Below are positions 1 to 6,911 of a stretch of 27,885 nt of DNA, piece by piece. The stretch lies in the IMG/VR virus record IMGVR_UViG_3300025117_000936, positions 1 to 27,885 of that record; one strand, 5' to 3'. Within the stretch, counting starts at the first letter, position 1; each line of letters opens with the position of its first letter. The notes beneath the pieces are model-generated. The model was given only the letters and a program-made list of their open reading frames with translations. It did no database searches and was not told where the DNA came from. A program made the position numbers and the translations under genes. The DNA is from a virus.

Positions 1-213
1 GCCCCCGACATCGCGGGCAAGGGCGTCGCCAATCCATGCGCGCTGTTGCTGGGCGCGGCCCAGATGCTGGACCACCTGGGCCAGCCGGAGAAGGCCGAGC
101 GCCTGCGCGCGGCCATCATCGCCACGCTGGAAGCCAAGGATTCACTGACCCCGGACCTGGGCGGCGAAGGCACCACCATGTCGTTCGCCAAGGCGATCGC
201 CAGCCGCGTGTGA
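1..213 (+). CDS. Isocitrate dehydrogenase (NAD-type), C-terminal fragment
   Basis: This is the last 70 codons of a gene that begins before the window. The open frame starts at base 1 and ends in TGA at 211-213. The peptide begins APDIAGKGVANPCALLLGAA, which is the conserved C-terminal region of the isocitrate/isopropylmalate dehydrogenase family, where the sequence after the active site reads APDIAGKG/NPxA. The ending, with a Gly-Gly-x-Gly-Thr-Thr stretch followed by a short helix, fits the NAD-dependent isocitrate dehydrogenases of Xanthomonadaceae (isocitrate to 2-oxoglutarate, TCA cycle). Isopropylmalate dehydrogenase is the main alternative, because the two families share this region and the substrate-specifying N-terminal half is not present. 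An intrinsic terminator lies 35 bases downstream. Confidence 0.8.
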   Translation, partial: APDIAGKGVANPCALLLGAAQMLDHLGQPEKAERLRAAIIATLEAKDSLTPDLGGEGTTMSFAKAIASRV

Positions 214-247
214 AGCCAGGCCTGGGCCTGCACTGCGGTATGCACGG

Positions 248-272
248 ACGGGACGCTCAGCGTCCCGTTTTT
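248..272 (+). terminator. Rho-independent terminator after the dehydrogenase gene
   Basis: A perfect 9-bp stem (ACGGGACGC at 248-256 with GCGTCCCGT at 260-268) has a 3-base loop, TCA, and runs straight into five Ts at 268-272. It lies between the dehydrogenase stop and the antiporter start, and so separates the two transcription units. Confidence 0.9.
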
Positions 273-353
273 GTTGGCCTGTGTCCCACCCACGGGCTTT
301 GACGCTAGGCTGGCGACACGCACAATCCGCGGCCCCACGCAGAAGGCCCTGCC

Positions 354-1661
354 ATGTCCGTCCGTCCCAGCGCGCTTGCGCTGACTCCGCTGCTGCTGTT
401 CCTGGCGCTGTTCTTCGGCGCCGGGCTGTACTACACGGCACAGGGCGAGGCGATGGGGTTCTACCAGTTGCGCGCGCCGGTGGCCATCCTGCCGGCCCTG
501 GCGCTGGGGGTCTGGCTGGCGCGCAGGCGCGGCGTGCCCGCGCAGCAGACCCTGCTGCAGGGCATGGGCGATGGCAACGTCATGCTGATGTGCCTGATCT
601 TCCTGCTGGCGGGGGCGTTCGCCACGGTGTCGAAGGCCATCGGTGCCGTCGATGCGGTGGTCGCGCTGGGCCTGGGCGCATTGCCGGCCGGCCTGATCCT
701 GCCGGGCCTGTTCCTGGTGGCCGCGTTCGTGTCGCTGTCCATCGGCACGTCGATGGGAACCCTGGCGGCGGTGGTGCCGATCGCGCTGGGGGTGGCCGAT
801 GCCGCGGGCCTGGACCGTGTGCTGGTGACGTCGGCCGTGCTGGGTGGCGCGATGTTCGGCGACAACCTGTCCATCATTTCCGACACCACCATTGCGGCCA
901 CGCGCAGCCAGGGCGCGGAGATGCGCGACAAGTTCCGCGAGAACTTCCGGATCGCGCTGCCCGCCGCCATCGCCACGATCGTCCTGCTCGCCACCCTGGG
1001 CGACGCCGCGCCGGTGGAAGCCCCCGACGCCGCTTCGCCCTGGCTGGTGCTGCCCTACGTGGTAGTGCTGGGCCTGGCGCTGGCCGGCCTGGACGTGGTG
1101 CTGGTGCTGGGCATCGGCCTGGTGGTTTCCGGCGTGTTCGGCTTCGTGCTGGCACAGGAGTACGACCTGGTCTCGTTCGCGGGCGACATCTACCTGGGGT
1201 TCGAGAGCATGGTGGAGATCACCCTGCTGTCCATCCTCATCGGCGGCCTGGCGGCGCTGATCAAGGCGACCGGCGGCCTGGCCTGGCTGGCGCAGGTCAT
1301 CGCGGCGTTCGCGCGCGGTCATACCGGGCGCAGGTCGGGCGAGATCAGCATCGCGGCGCTGGCGGCGGGTTCGGATGCGCTCACCGCCAACAATACGGTC
1401 GCCATCCTGGTGACCGGCAGCCTGGCCAAGGACATCGCGCAGCGCCATGGCATCAGTCCGCGTCGTGCGGCCAGCGTGCTCGACATCTTCGCGTGCGTGG
1501 TGCAGGGCGTCCTGCCGTACGGGGCCCAGATCCTGCTGGCGGCGTCCCTGGCGGCCGTGTCGCCGCTCGCGCTGGCGGGCAACGTGTACTACTGCTGGTT
1601 GTTGGCGCTGTCCGCGCTGGCCTTCATGGTGTGGCCCCGTCGCGCAACCGCACCGCACTAG
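354..1661 (+). CDS. NhaC-family Na+/H+ antiporter
   Basis: This 435-residue integral membrane protein has about ten hydrophobic segments and very few long polar stretches. The conserved signature is GGAMFGDNLSIISDTT at about residues 163-178. It is followed by a charged loop with ARDKFRENF-like character and a second polar motif containing SDALTANNT near residue 341. Both are typical of NhaC and related antiporters that exchange cytoplasmic sodium for protons in the inner membrane. The length fits the family. The start at 354 has an AGAAGG ribosome binding site 7 bases upstream. The gene is monocistronic: a terminator lies on each side, and the downstream gene is convergent. The ion specificity (sodium, or another substrate such as an amino acid, as in some relatives) cannot be read from the sequence. 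Confidence 0.85.
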   Translation: MSVRPSALALTPLLLFLALFFGAGLYYTAQGEAMGFYQLRAPVAILPALALGVWLARRRGVPAQQTLLQGMGDGNVMLMCLIFLLAGAFATVSKAIGAVDAVVALGLGALPAGLILPGLFLVAAFVSLSIGTSMGTLAAVVPIALGVADAAGLDRVLVTSAVLGGAMFGDNLSIISDTTIAATRSQGAEMRDKFRENFRIALPAAIATIVLLATLGDAAPVEAPDAASPWLVLPYVVVLGLALAGLDVVLVLGIGLVVSGVFGFVLAQEYDLVSFAGDIYLGFESMVEITLLSILIGGLAALIKATGGLAWLAQVIAAFARGHTGRRSGEISIAALAAGSDALTANNTVAILVTGSLAKDIAQRHGISPRRAASVLDIFACVVQGVLPYGAQILLAASLAAVSPLALAGNVYYCWLLALSALAFMVWPRRATAPH

Positions 1662-1685
1662 CGCCTGCCGAGGGCCGGAATGGAA

Positions 1686-1712
1686 CGGGGCGCCATGGGC
1701 GCCCCGTCCTGT
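1686..1712 (+). terminator. Terminator between convergent genes
   Basis: A perfect 9-bp stem, CGGGGCGCC at 1686-1694 with GGCGCCCCG at 1698-1706, closes a 3-base ATG loop. It is followed by a weak T-rich tail (TCCTGTTT). It sits between the stops of the antiporter gene (+) and the Bax-inhibitor gene (-) and probably serves both directions. The tail on the minus strand is poor. Confidence 0.7.
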
Positions 1713-1733
1713 TTCGGCACAACCCGCGCGCGC

Positions 1734-2510
1734 TCAGTCGCGCGATTGCAGCTTGGCCAGCAGGCGCAGGAATTCGATGTACAGCCACACCAGCGTGACC
1801 ATCAGTCCGAACGCGCCGTACCACTCCATGTACTTCGGCGCGCCGGCTTCCACGCCGGACTCGATGAAGTCGAAATCCAGCACCAGGTTCAGCGCCGCGA
1901 TCACCACCACGAACAGGCTGAAGCCGATGCCGACCAGGCCGGATTCGTGGATCAGCGGGATGTCCTTGCCGAACAGGCGCAGGCCCATCGACACCAGGTA
2001 GACCAGGGCGATGCCACCGGTCGCCGCCACCACGCCCAGCTTGAAGTTTTCCGTGGCGCGGATCAGGCCACTGCGGTAGGCCGCCAGCAGGGCGCCCAGC
2101 GTACCGAAGGTCAGCACCACGGCCTGGAACACGATGCCGGGGTACTTGAGTTCGAACACGGCCGAGATCGCGCCCAGGAAGAAGCCTTCGACCAGCGCGT
2201 ACAGCGGCGCGGTGACGGGCGACCAGGTCTTCTTGAACACCGTGACCATGGCGAGGATGAAGCCACCGATGGCGCCACCCAACGCGTAGATCGTGACGCC
2301 CGGTGCCACCATGGCCGTGCCGTCCGGGCCGGTGACCACCGATTGCGTCCACGCGAAGGCGGCCGTCAGCACCGACAGCAGCAACAGGATGCCGGTCTTG
2401 TTGACGGTGCCGTTCAGCGTCATCGCCCCGGCGTCGCGCGAGACGACGGTGCCGCTGCCCAGGTCGAGGAAAGTCGATTCCTTCAGTGCCGGATTGCCGC
2501 TGCGTATCAT
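1734..2510 (-). CDS. Bax inhibitor-1/YccA-family membrane protein
   Basis: The protein has 258 residues with a roughly 50-residue polar N-terminus (beginning MIRSGNPALKESTFLDL) and then seven hydrophobic segments, the last ending near the C-terminus. This layout and the N-terminal motif match the bacterial BaxI_1 branch of the Bax inhibitor-1 superfamily, inner-membrane proteins of uncertain biochemical role; a calcium leak has been shown for the bacterial relative BsYetJ. The frame is open 23 codons further upstream, but the start at 2510 is preferred because it has GAGGG just upstream and begins the family-typical N-terminus. It is transcribed away from the tRNA operon and converges on the antiporter gene. 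Confidence 0.85.
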   Translation of the reverse strand: MIRSGNPALKESTFLDLGSGTVVSRDAGAMTLNGTVNKTGILLLLSVLTAAFAWTQSVVTGPDGTAMVAPGVTIYALGGAIGGFILAMVTVFKKTWSPVTAPLYALVEGFFLGAISAVFELKYPGIVFQAVVLTFGTLGALLAAYRSGLIRATENFKLGVVAATGGIALVYLVSMGLRLFGKDIPLIHESGLVGIGFSLFVVVIAALNLVLDFDFIESGVEAGAPKYMEWYGAFGLMVTLVWLYIEFLRLLAKLQSRD

Positions 2511-2586
2511 GGTGCCCTCATGTGTTTGCCGGACGTCTGTCCCCAGTGGATGAGCATAGCGTACGCGGTGGTCGCTCACGTTTCGT

Positions 2587-2615
2587 TTGACAGGCGGGCC
2601 GCAGGTTCCGACAAT
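2587..2615 (+). promoter_or_regulatory. Sigma70 promoter of the tRNA operon
   Basis: A perfect -35 box, TTGACA at 2587-2592, is followed after 17 bases by GACAAT at 2610-2615. The discriminator after it is GC-rich (GTGCGACC), as is usual for stable RNA promoters under stringent control. The expected start is near 2622, about 37 bases before the first tRNA. Confidence 0.75.
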
Positions 2616-2658
2616 GTGCGACCTCGTTGGCGTCCAGACGCCACGCCGGGACCCTCGT

Positions 2659-2735
2659 CGGGGTATAGCGCAGTCTGGTAGCGCATCTGCTTTGGGAGCA
2701 GAGGGTCGGGGGTTCGAATCCCTCTACCCCGACCA
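2659..2735 (+). tRNA. tRNA-Pro (anticodon TGG)
   Basis: This is a complete 77-base cloverleaf. The acceptor arm CGGGGTA (2659-2665) pairs with TACCCCG (2725-2731). The anticodon stem TCTGC/GCAGA closes the loop TTTGGGA, with anticodon TGG at 2693-2695. The T-loop motif GTTCGAATC is present. The discriminator A is at 2732 and CCA is encoded at 2733-2735. Confidence 0.98.
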
Positions 2736-2793
2736 GTCTGATGTACTGCCCGGGTGTGTGTCGGCAGGGCGGGGATGCGACAATCCGGTCCGG

Positions 2794-2870
2794 GCGCCCG
2801 TAGCTCAACCGGATAGAGCACCGGCCTTCTAAGCCGGCGGTTACAGGTTCGAGTCCTGTCGGGCGCGCCA
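2794..2870 (+). tRNA. tRNA-Arg (anticodon TCT)
   Basis: The acceptor GCGCCCG (2794-2800) pairs with CGGGCGC (2860-2866). The anticodon stem CCGGC/GCCGG closes the loop CTTCTAA, with anticodon TCT at 2828-2830. The T-loop GTTCGAGTC is present. Discriminator G is at 2867 and CCA is encoded at 2868-2870. It lies 58 bases after tRNA-Pro in the same operon. Confidence 0.98.
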
Positions 2871-2904
2871 CTTCCGGCGCAACCGGGAGGAAGCAGGTTT
2901 CAGT

Positions 2905-2982
2905 GGTGGCTGTAGCTCAGTTGGTTAGAGTACTGGATTGTGATTCCAGATGTCGGGGGTTCGAGTCCCCTCAGCCACCCCA
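2905..2982 (+). tRNA. tRNA-His (anticodon GTG), prophage insertion target
   Basis: The acceptor GTGGCTG (2906-2912) pairs with CAGCCAC (2972-2978). G at 2905 is the extra G(-1) typical of histidine tRNA and faces C73 at 2979. The anticodon stem CTGGA/TCCAG closes TTGTGAT, with anticodon GTG at 2940-2942. CCA is encoded at 2980-2982 and a short T run follows. The tRNA is intact, although prophage DNA begins at its 3' end. Confidence 0.98.
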
Positions 2983-2990
2983 TTTTTCTC
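2960..2990. other. Probable left prophage junction (attL) in the tRNA-His 3' end
   Basis: Host-type DNA (the tRNA operon) runs up to here, and a phage recombinase gene starts its 3' end at 2971, inside the tRNA. The junction must therefore lie in or just after the T-arm/acceptor 3' half. The exact core cannot be fixed, because the matching right junction is outside the window. Confidence 0.6.
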
Positions 2991-4542
2991 TTCTATGAAC
3001 CACGGTTCCAGCCCCAGCCACCGCGACGATCGCGCTGGGGATGTAGTCGATAGCCGCTGAATCCCCGCGGACGACGATCCCCCCGATAAACGACTGGTAG
3101 AAGGACCGAAGGCGCGACGCACTGCCGCTTTCGGTGAACAGGCTGCGCATCTCTGCTGCCAGCGCGTCCAGGTCGCCGGTATCGACCGCCTGAGCGGGAG
3201 CCTCTTCAGCGTCCAGGGCGGCAATCTGGCTTTCCAAGCTCTTCGCCTGGGCGTTGTTCTCGCGCAGGCGTTCGGTCAGGTCGCCGAGGTTCGGGGCGTC
3301 GCGGCCCATTTCTTCCAGGACATCGTACAGGCGGCCGTTGCGGCGCTTCACGTCGGTCAGCTGCGTGACCAGGGCCTGCCGGCGCTGGCGCTGCTCGCGC
3401 TGCCACTCCCCGGCCGTCTCGACCAGGTTGCGGGCCATCTCGGCGAGGGATTCACGGTCCAGGATGCGCTTGAAGACGACATCCGTCAGGAAGGCGTCCA
3501 GGTGGTCCGCTGGCCACCGGCGCTTCTCGCAGGCATCGTTCTGGCGGCCACGGCGGCACGTGTAGTAGCTGTACGTGCCACCGTTCCCGCGGCCGATCTC
3601 AACCACCAGCGACCCGCCGCACTTCTCACAGCGCAGCAGGCCCGAAAATACGTGGGTGCTGCGGCTGGTGCCGCGGGCGCTCTTGCTCTCGGCAGTGGCG
3701 TCCAGCAGGCCCTGCACTTCGTCCCACAGGGCGCGATCGATGATCGGTTCGTGTGCCGCGACAATGATCCATTCATCCTTCGGGCGCTCCACGCCAGCAC
3801 GCCGGTCGAAGCGGTTGAACACCGTCTGGCCCAGGCACACCGGATTGCGCAGCATGTGCAGGACGTTGTCTTTCTTCCACAGCTTGCCGCGGTATCGGAT
3901 GCCGAGATCGTTCAGTTTTAGCGCGATCGACTTGCCGCCCAGCCCCGCCTTGCTCATTTCGAACACGCGCCGCACGTTCACGGCTTCTTCCGGGAGTGGC
4001 ACCAGCTTGCGCCGCTTCGGGTTATCGGGAGCGGGCACCGACACGTAGCCGTAGGGCGAAATTCCGCCGGAGTGATAGCCCTGTTCGGCATTGCGCAGCA
4101 GCGATCGCTTCGTGTCCATGGCGGTCTGCCTGGACTTCATTTCATCGAACAGTTCCAGCACGCCGTCCATCATCCAGCCGGCGTCGGTGGTGCGGTCCAC
4201 TGCCATATCCAGGTAGACCAGGCCGACACCGGCACGGTCAAGCTGACCCTTGAACAGGATGGCTTCGAACCGGTTGCGAGCGAAGCGAGCGCTTGACCAG
4301 GTGATGAAGTAGTCGACACCCATCGTCACCGCGTATTCAACAGCAGCTTCGAACGCTGGCCGGTTGCCGGCCTTGAACGCGCTGCGGCCTTCGTCCTGGA
4401 AGATGCGATCGATTGTCGCGCCGAGATCCTCAGCGCGGCGGCGTGCGGCGTCGATCTGCGCAGGAATGGAAACCTCAGCCTCCGCCTGCTTTTTGTCACT
4501 CACACGCGCGTAGACCACCGCGCGCTTCTTCGTCTCCATCAT
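2971..4542 (-). CDS. Large serine recombinase (phage integrase)
   Basis: This is a 523-residue site-specific recombinase of the resolvase/invertase superfamily. The N-terminal catalytic domain begins VVYARVSDKKQ, with the nucleophile Ser15. The family arginines are in the segment TWSSARFARNR around residues 81-91. The recombinase (DNA-binding) domain follows at about 155-275, with SGGISPYGY at its start. A zinc ribbon has Cys305, Cys308, Cys329 and Cys338. A long charged coiled coil spans about 380-445, as in phiC31/Bxb1-type integrases. Its start overlaps the stop of the upstream gene by 4 bp (ATGA). Its last codons (Trp-Gly-Gly-stop) lie inside the tRNA-His 3' end in antisense. It is very probably an integrase of the element. 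Whether it or the nearby tyrosine recombinase carried out this insertion is not known. Confidence 0.95.
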   Translation of the reverse strand: MMETKKRAVVYARVSDKKQAEAEVSIPAQIDAARRRAEDLGATIDRIFQDEGRSAFKAGNRPAFEAAVEYAVTMGVDYFITWSSARFARNRFEAILFKGQLDRAGVGLVYLDMAVDRTTDAGWMMDGVLELFDEMKSRQTAMDTKRSLLRNAEQGYHSGGISPYGYVSVPAPDNPKRRKLVPLPEEAVNVRRVFEMSKAGLGGKSIALKLNDLGIRYRGKLWKKDNVLHMLRNPVCLGQTVFNRFDRRAGVERPKDEWIIVAAHEPIIDRALWDEVQGLLDATAESKSARGTSRSTHVFSGLLRCEKCGGSLVVEIGRGNGGTYSYYTCRRGRQNDACEKRRWPADHLDAFLTDVVFKRILDRESLAEMARNLVETAGEWQREQRQRRQALVTQLTDVKRRNGRLYDVLEEMGRDAPNLGDLTERLRENNAQAKSLESQIAALDAEEAPAQAVDTGDLDALAAEMRSLFTESGSASRLRSFYQSFIGGIVVRGDSAAIDYIPSAIVAVAGAGTVVHRREKWGG

Positions 4543-5105
4543 GCTGAAACGCCCCTGATGATGTGTTCAATCTGATGATCGGTCAGGGCCAAGCCGGTCA
4601 GCCGGGCCACTTCGTTGAAGATCTGTTTCTTACTGAGCCCGCGCGCCGCCAGCGACCGCACCAGCTGATTGCGTTGGTACCGGTACAGCAGCGAAATATC
4701 CGGGATCGTCGTGCGGTTGCGGCCATCCATGAAGTCGCGGTTGGACGACATCACCGCCCACGCCGTCAGGAAGCTTTCGTAGCCGATGGCGTCAGCCACG
4801 CGCACCCACACGGCGCCCAGGCCGATCTGTCGCAGTTCTTCCACGCGCGGGTCGCGCTCGCCGGGCGCCACTGGCGCCGGCGCCGACGGCGCCCTAAGGG
4901 CGCCAGCAAAAGCACTGCAACTGCCTGGAGACCCACCCCCCCCTGCGTCCAGGGGCAGCGAGCCCTGCCGAGCCCCCACCCCCTGGTCACCTGCAGGACT
5001 GAGACCCGGGGCGGGGTCGCCCTGGGTGGTGGACCTGGTCATTCCCGGATTCGAACTGCGGTTTTCGATGGACATCGGAGCGGCAACCCCTTGGCACACC
5101 GACAT
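4539..5105 (-). CDS. Small protein with possible helix-turn-helix, coupled to the recombinase
   Basis: The frame allows 188 residues. The first half is low-complexity and rich in Gly, Pro and Ala. The second half (from about residue 85) is ordered and ends in a pair of helices that could form a helix-turn-helix (LSKKQIFNEVARLTG then ALTDHQIEHIIRG). The layout recalls the Mor/C activator family of Mu-like phages, but I would not assign it to that family on sight. The stop overlaps the serine recombinase start by 4 bp, so the two are co-translated. The start is uncertain: ATGs occur at 5105, 5075 and 5042, and the 5075 one has AAGGGG about 11 bases upstream. From context it could be a regulator or a directionality factor for the recombinase; that is inference. 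Confidence 0.6.
   Translation of the reverse strand: MSVCQGVAAPMSIENRSSNPGMTRSTTQGDPAPGLSPAGDQGVGARQGSLPLDAGGGGSPGSCSAFAGALRAPSAPAPVAPGERDPRVEELRQIGLGAVWVRVADAIGYESFLTAWAVMSSNRDFMDGRNRTTIPDISLLYRYQRNQLVRSLAARGLSKKQIFNEVARLTGLALTDHQIEHIIRGVSA
4888..4904. repeat. Short perfect hairpin in a GGCGCC-rich patch
   Basis: GGCGCCC at 4888-4894 pairs with GGGCGCC at 4898-4904 around TAA. It lies in a run of four GGCGCC-type motifs between 4863 and 4904, within the low-complexity half of the small gene. No T tract follows on either strand. Confidence 0.5.
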
Positions 5106-5126
5106 TCTGGCGCAGGCGGGACGGTC

Positions 5127-5159
5127 TGAATTGCGGGTTCCTACAGACCCCGCAGTTCA
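5127..5159. promoter_or_regulatory. 11-bp inverted repeat between the tyrosine recombinase and the serine recombinase unit
   Basis: Bases 5127-5137 pair with 5149-5159 (TGAATTGCGGG with CCCGCAGTTCA, one G-T pair) around an 11-base loop. A third copy of the half-site (GAACTGCGG) occurs at 5053-5061. The position, in the 0.2-kb gap upstream of the recombinase unit, suits an operator or a recombinase/accessory binding site. There is no T run for a terminator. The rest of 5160-5319 shows nothing I can name. Confidence 0.45.
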
Positions 5160-5319
5160 ACAAGGGGGCAGGGGACCGCCAGGCAGTCAGGATAGTTTGC
5201 CCGCTTTCAAGGCTGTTTCCGGGCACCTGCACACCCTCCCGACAACACTAGCTTTCGGAGAGATCACGGGCGCGCGGTCTCGGATTTCTACACGCCGGTG
5301 CGTGGACGTGCACGTGCGT

Positions 5320-6387
5320 TCACGCCTTCACCGCGCGATCTAGCGAGCGCAGGGAATCCAGCAGCGGGCCCTTCATCTTGGCCAAGGGGTTGGCGCGATC
5401 GACTTCACGCCGCAACTTGCGGGCCGCGATGTGGGCGTAGATCTCCGTGCTGTCTGCAGACGCGTGGCCCATCAGGGTCTGGTGCGTCACCTGGCTCACG
5501 TCGTCCTCCGCAAGCTCAGCACCGAAGAGGTGACGCAGGGCGTGCGGGTGCGCCACGTCGACGGGCACGCCAGCTTCGGCGCATCGCTCTTTCACCATCT
5601 GCTGGATGTACGTGGCGCTGATGCGCCTGGCCTCGCCGTAGTAGTCCGCCGGCGACACCCTGTTGTTGTTCTGAGTGACGAACAGCACCCGATCGCCGTC
5701 AGGCAACGTGCGCGGGATGGCGCGCATCTCTTCGTGGCCAAGGTAAGCGCGCAGCAGCATGGCCGCTTCCCTGGGAACAGGCTGCAGGCGTTCGCGGTTT
5801 CCCTTCTCGACCACACGGATGGCCAGGGCTTCGCGGCGCTTGTCGTCGGTGTGCCAGACCAGGGCCGATTCATTGAGCGATCGCAGGCCGCTGAGGCGGA
5901 AGCCGCAGCCCATGAACAGCATCAGGATGCAGCTATCGCGCACACCCAGCCACGTGCTGATGTCGGGCGTCATCAGCAGCTTTTCCGCATGGTGCAGCTG
6001 CATGGCTTTCGGCAACGGTCGACCAGCACGGGGTTGCACCAGGGCGGCCGCGGCGTTGGCCACGCCTGGCTGCGTGGAGCTCGCCCAGGCGAAGAAGCCG
6101 CGCAGTGCGGACACCAGCGGGCGGCGCGCGCGCGGCGTCAGCTTCAGCGAATGCGAGTAAAGGCCGGCGAACAGTTCCAGGTCGGCCAGCGTTGGCCGCA
6201 TCGGATCCACGGTGTCTTCCGGGGCCAGCTTCGGATCCTTCGGCGGCTCGATGACCCACGCGGCGTATCGCTCGAGGAAACAGCGGTACTTCGTGACGGT
6301 GGCTTTCGACCGGCCGTTGTTCATCTGCAGCCAGGTGCACCAGCGGTCCAGGGCTTCGTTGAACGCTTTCAGGGAGGGGTCAGGCAT
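5320..6387 (-). CDS. Tyrosine recombinase (XerC/D-like integrase)
   Basis: This 355-residue protein has the two-domain layout of phage integrases. An N-terminal SAM-like core-binding domain covers about residues 5-115 and a catalytic domain about 125-325. All the catalytic residues are visible: Arg164 (in GCGFRLSGL), Lys195 (EKGNRER), His282-x-x-Arg285 (PHALRH), His308 (LMGHAS) and the nucleophile Tyr317 (TEIYAHI). It should therefore be active in strand exchange by a 3'-phosphotyrosine mechanism. The start at 6387 retains the first helix of the core-binding domain. It has no clear ribosome binding site, and two tandem GCGTGGGA repeats lie 5-20 bases upstream, where a bound protein could block expression. 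It has no coupled neighbour. Besides integration, possible roles are dimer resolution or excision of a separate unit. Confidence 0.93.
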   Translation of the reverse strand: MPDPSLKAFNEALDRWCTWLQMNNGRSKATVTKYRCFLERYAAWVIEPPKDPKLAPEDTVDPMRPTLADLELFAGLYSHSLKLTPRARRPLVSALRGFFAWASSTQPGVANAAAALVQPRAGRPLPKAMQLHHAEKLLMTPDISTWLGVRDSCILMLFMGCGFRLSGLRSLNESALVWHTDDKRREALAIRVVEKGNRERLQPVPREAAMLLRAYLGHEEMRAIPRTLPDGDRVLFVTQNNNRVSPADYYGEARRISATYIQQMVKERCAEAGVPVDVAHPHALRHLFGAELAEDDVSQVTHQTLMGHASADSTEIYAHIAARKLRREVDRANPLAKMKGPLLDSLRSLDRAVKA

Positions 6388-6510
6388 TTCTGGCGTGGGA
6401 GCGTGGGAGGTTGCGGATTGTGATCAGAAGGTGAAGGCAATCAGCAACTTACCGCCCCACGTTCCCCCACGTTTACGGGTTTGCCGCAATTCAAAACGTG
6501 GGACGCGTTT

Positions 6511-6526
6511 TCAAACAACCGTTTGA
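6511..6526. promoter_or_regulatory. Inverted repeat, operator-like
   Basis: TCAAAC at 6511-6516 and GTTTGA at 6521-6526 form a perfect 6-bp inverted repeat around AACC. It sits between two copies of the CGTGGG motif, and AAAACG/CGTTTT just upstream (6493-6511) is a second inverted repeat. This spacing suits a dimeric repressor or recombinase site. Confidence 0.5.
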
Positions 6527-6570
6527 TTCGTGGGGATTCGCCGCGCCGACGTGTGACCGCATCCCGCGCC

Positions 6571-6617
6571 CCTTCTTCTCTCTCTCTCTCTCAAATTGAA
6601 GAAGAAGAGAGAGATAT
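6571..6617. repeat. Polypyrimidine tract followed by polypurine tract
   Basis: About 21 consecutive pyrimidines, mostly CT dinucleotides (6571-6592), are followed after AAATT by about 17 purines (6598-6614: GAA triplets then GA dinucleotides). The TCTCTCTC part can pair with GAGAGAGA to form a hairpin. Such tracts can also unwind or form triplex DNA. The dinucleotide run makes it prone to length variation. Confidence 0.7.
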
Positions 6618-6693
6618 ACAGGGCCCGGCGCAAATTTCGCAGGGTGGGAGTTTTGACGGGAAACGTGGGGCTTTTAGGTTGCGCCGTGTGACC

Positions 6694-6712
6694 TTGATTC
6701 GTTCGGAATCAA
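6694..6712. promoter_or_regulatory. Perfect 7-bp inverted repeat
   Basis: TTGATTC at 6694-6700 pairs with GAATCAA at 6706-6712 around GTTCG. GTGTGACC directly upstream (6686-6693) also occurs at 6551-6558. No T tract is present, so a protein-binding site is more likely than a terminator. Confidence 0.5.
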
Positions 6713-6892
6713 TCAGATAGGCGGATTCTATCGCTTCGCCCCACGCTGCTGCGCCGCCCCTCCCCCTTCCGGCGCGCTTTTCGGACGGTGCCGGCGGCTT
6801 TCTCGCGATGGGGTCCGGGGCCGTCGCCGGACGAAGGTCGGGCCCGTGCCCGGGGTGACCAGGTGGGCCGGAAGCGGCGGGTGCCCGTGTTT

Positions 6893-6911
6893 TTGTATGT
6901 GCCTATACAAT
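6893..6911 (+). promoter_or_regulatory. Operator palindrome over a -10 element, upstream of the small divergent gene
   Basis: TTGTAT (6893-6898) and ATACAA (6905-6910) form an inverted repeat with a 6-base spacer. The right half lies in TATACAAT (6904-6911), a reasonable -10 box. Transcription would begin near 6918, which favours the ATG at 6946 over that at 6910. Binding there would block the promoter, so autoregulation is plausible. No convincing -35 is seen. Confidence 0.5.

Larger units (their letters stand above)
6393..6670. repeat. Iteron-like cluster of CGTGGG motifs
   Basis: Seven copies of a CGTGGG core occur in both orientations. Two tandem octamers GCGTGGGA lie at 6393-6400 and 6401-6408. 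Inverted copies CCCCACGTT lie at 6455-6463 and 6465-6473, ten bases (about one helical turn) apart. Direct copies are AACGTGGGA at 6495-6503, CGTGGGG at 6529-6535 and AACGTGGGG at 6662-6670. The cluster occupies the gene-free 6388-6945 region between the tyrosine recombinase and the small divergent gene. It looks like a multi-site binding region for a regulator, a recombinase accessory protein or a replication initiator. Confidence 0.65.

Noticed and set aside
281-1798. 505-codon plus-strand ORF over the antiporter gene
   Set aside because: It is the other plus-strand frame of the same region; the NhaC frame at 354-1661 has the conserved motifs and membrane profile.
2518-3224. Minus-strand ORFs through the tRNA cluster (2518-2871, 2576-2821, 2925-3224)
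   Set aside because: They are antisense to the tRNA genes and give the well-known false motifs (GLEPVTAG, GFEPPTL) that arise from the conserved T-loop sequence.
6571-6617. CRISPR or tandem repeat gene array in the CT/GA tract
   Set aside because: The repeats are dinucleotides and no spacer-repeat structure is present anywhere in the window.
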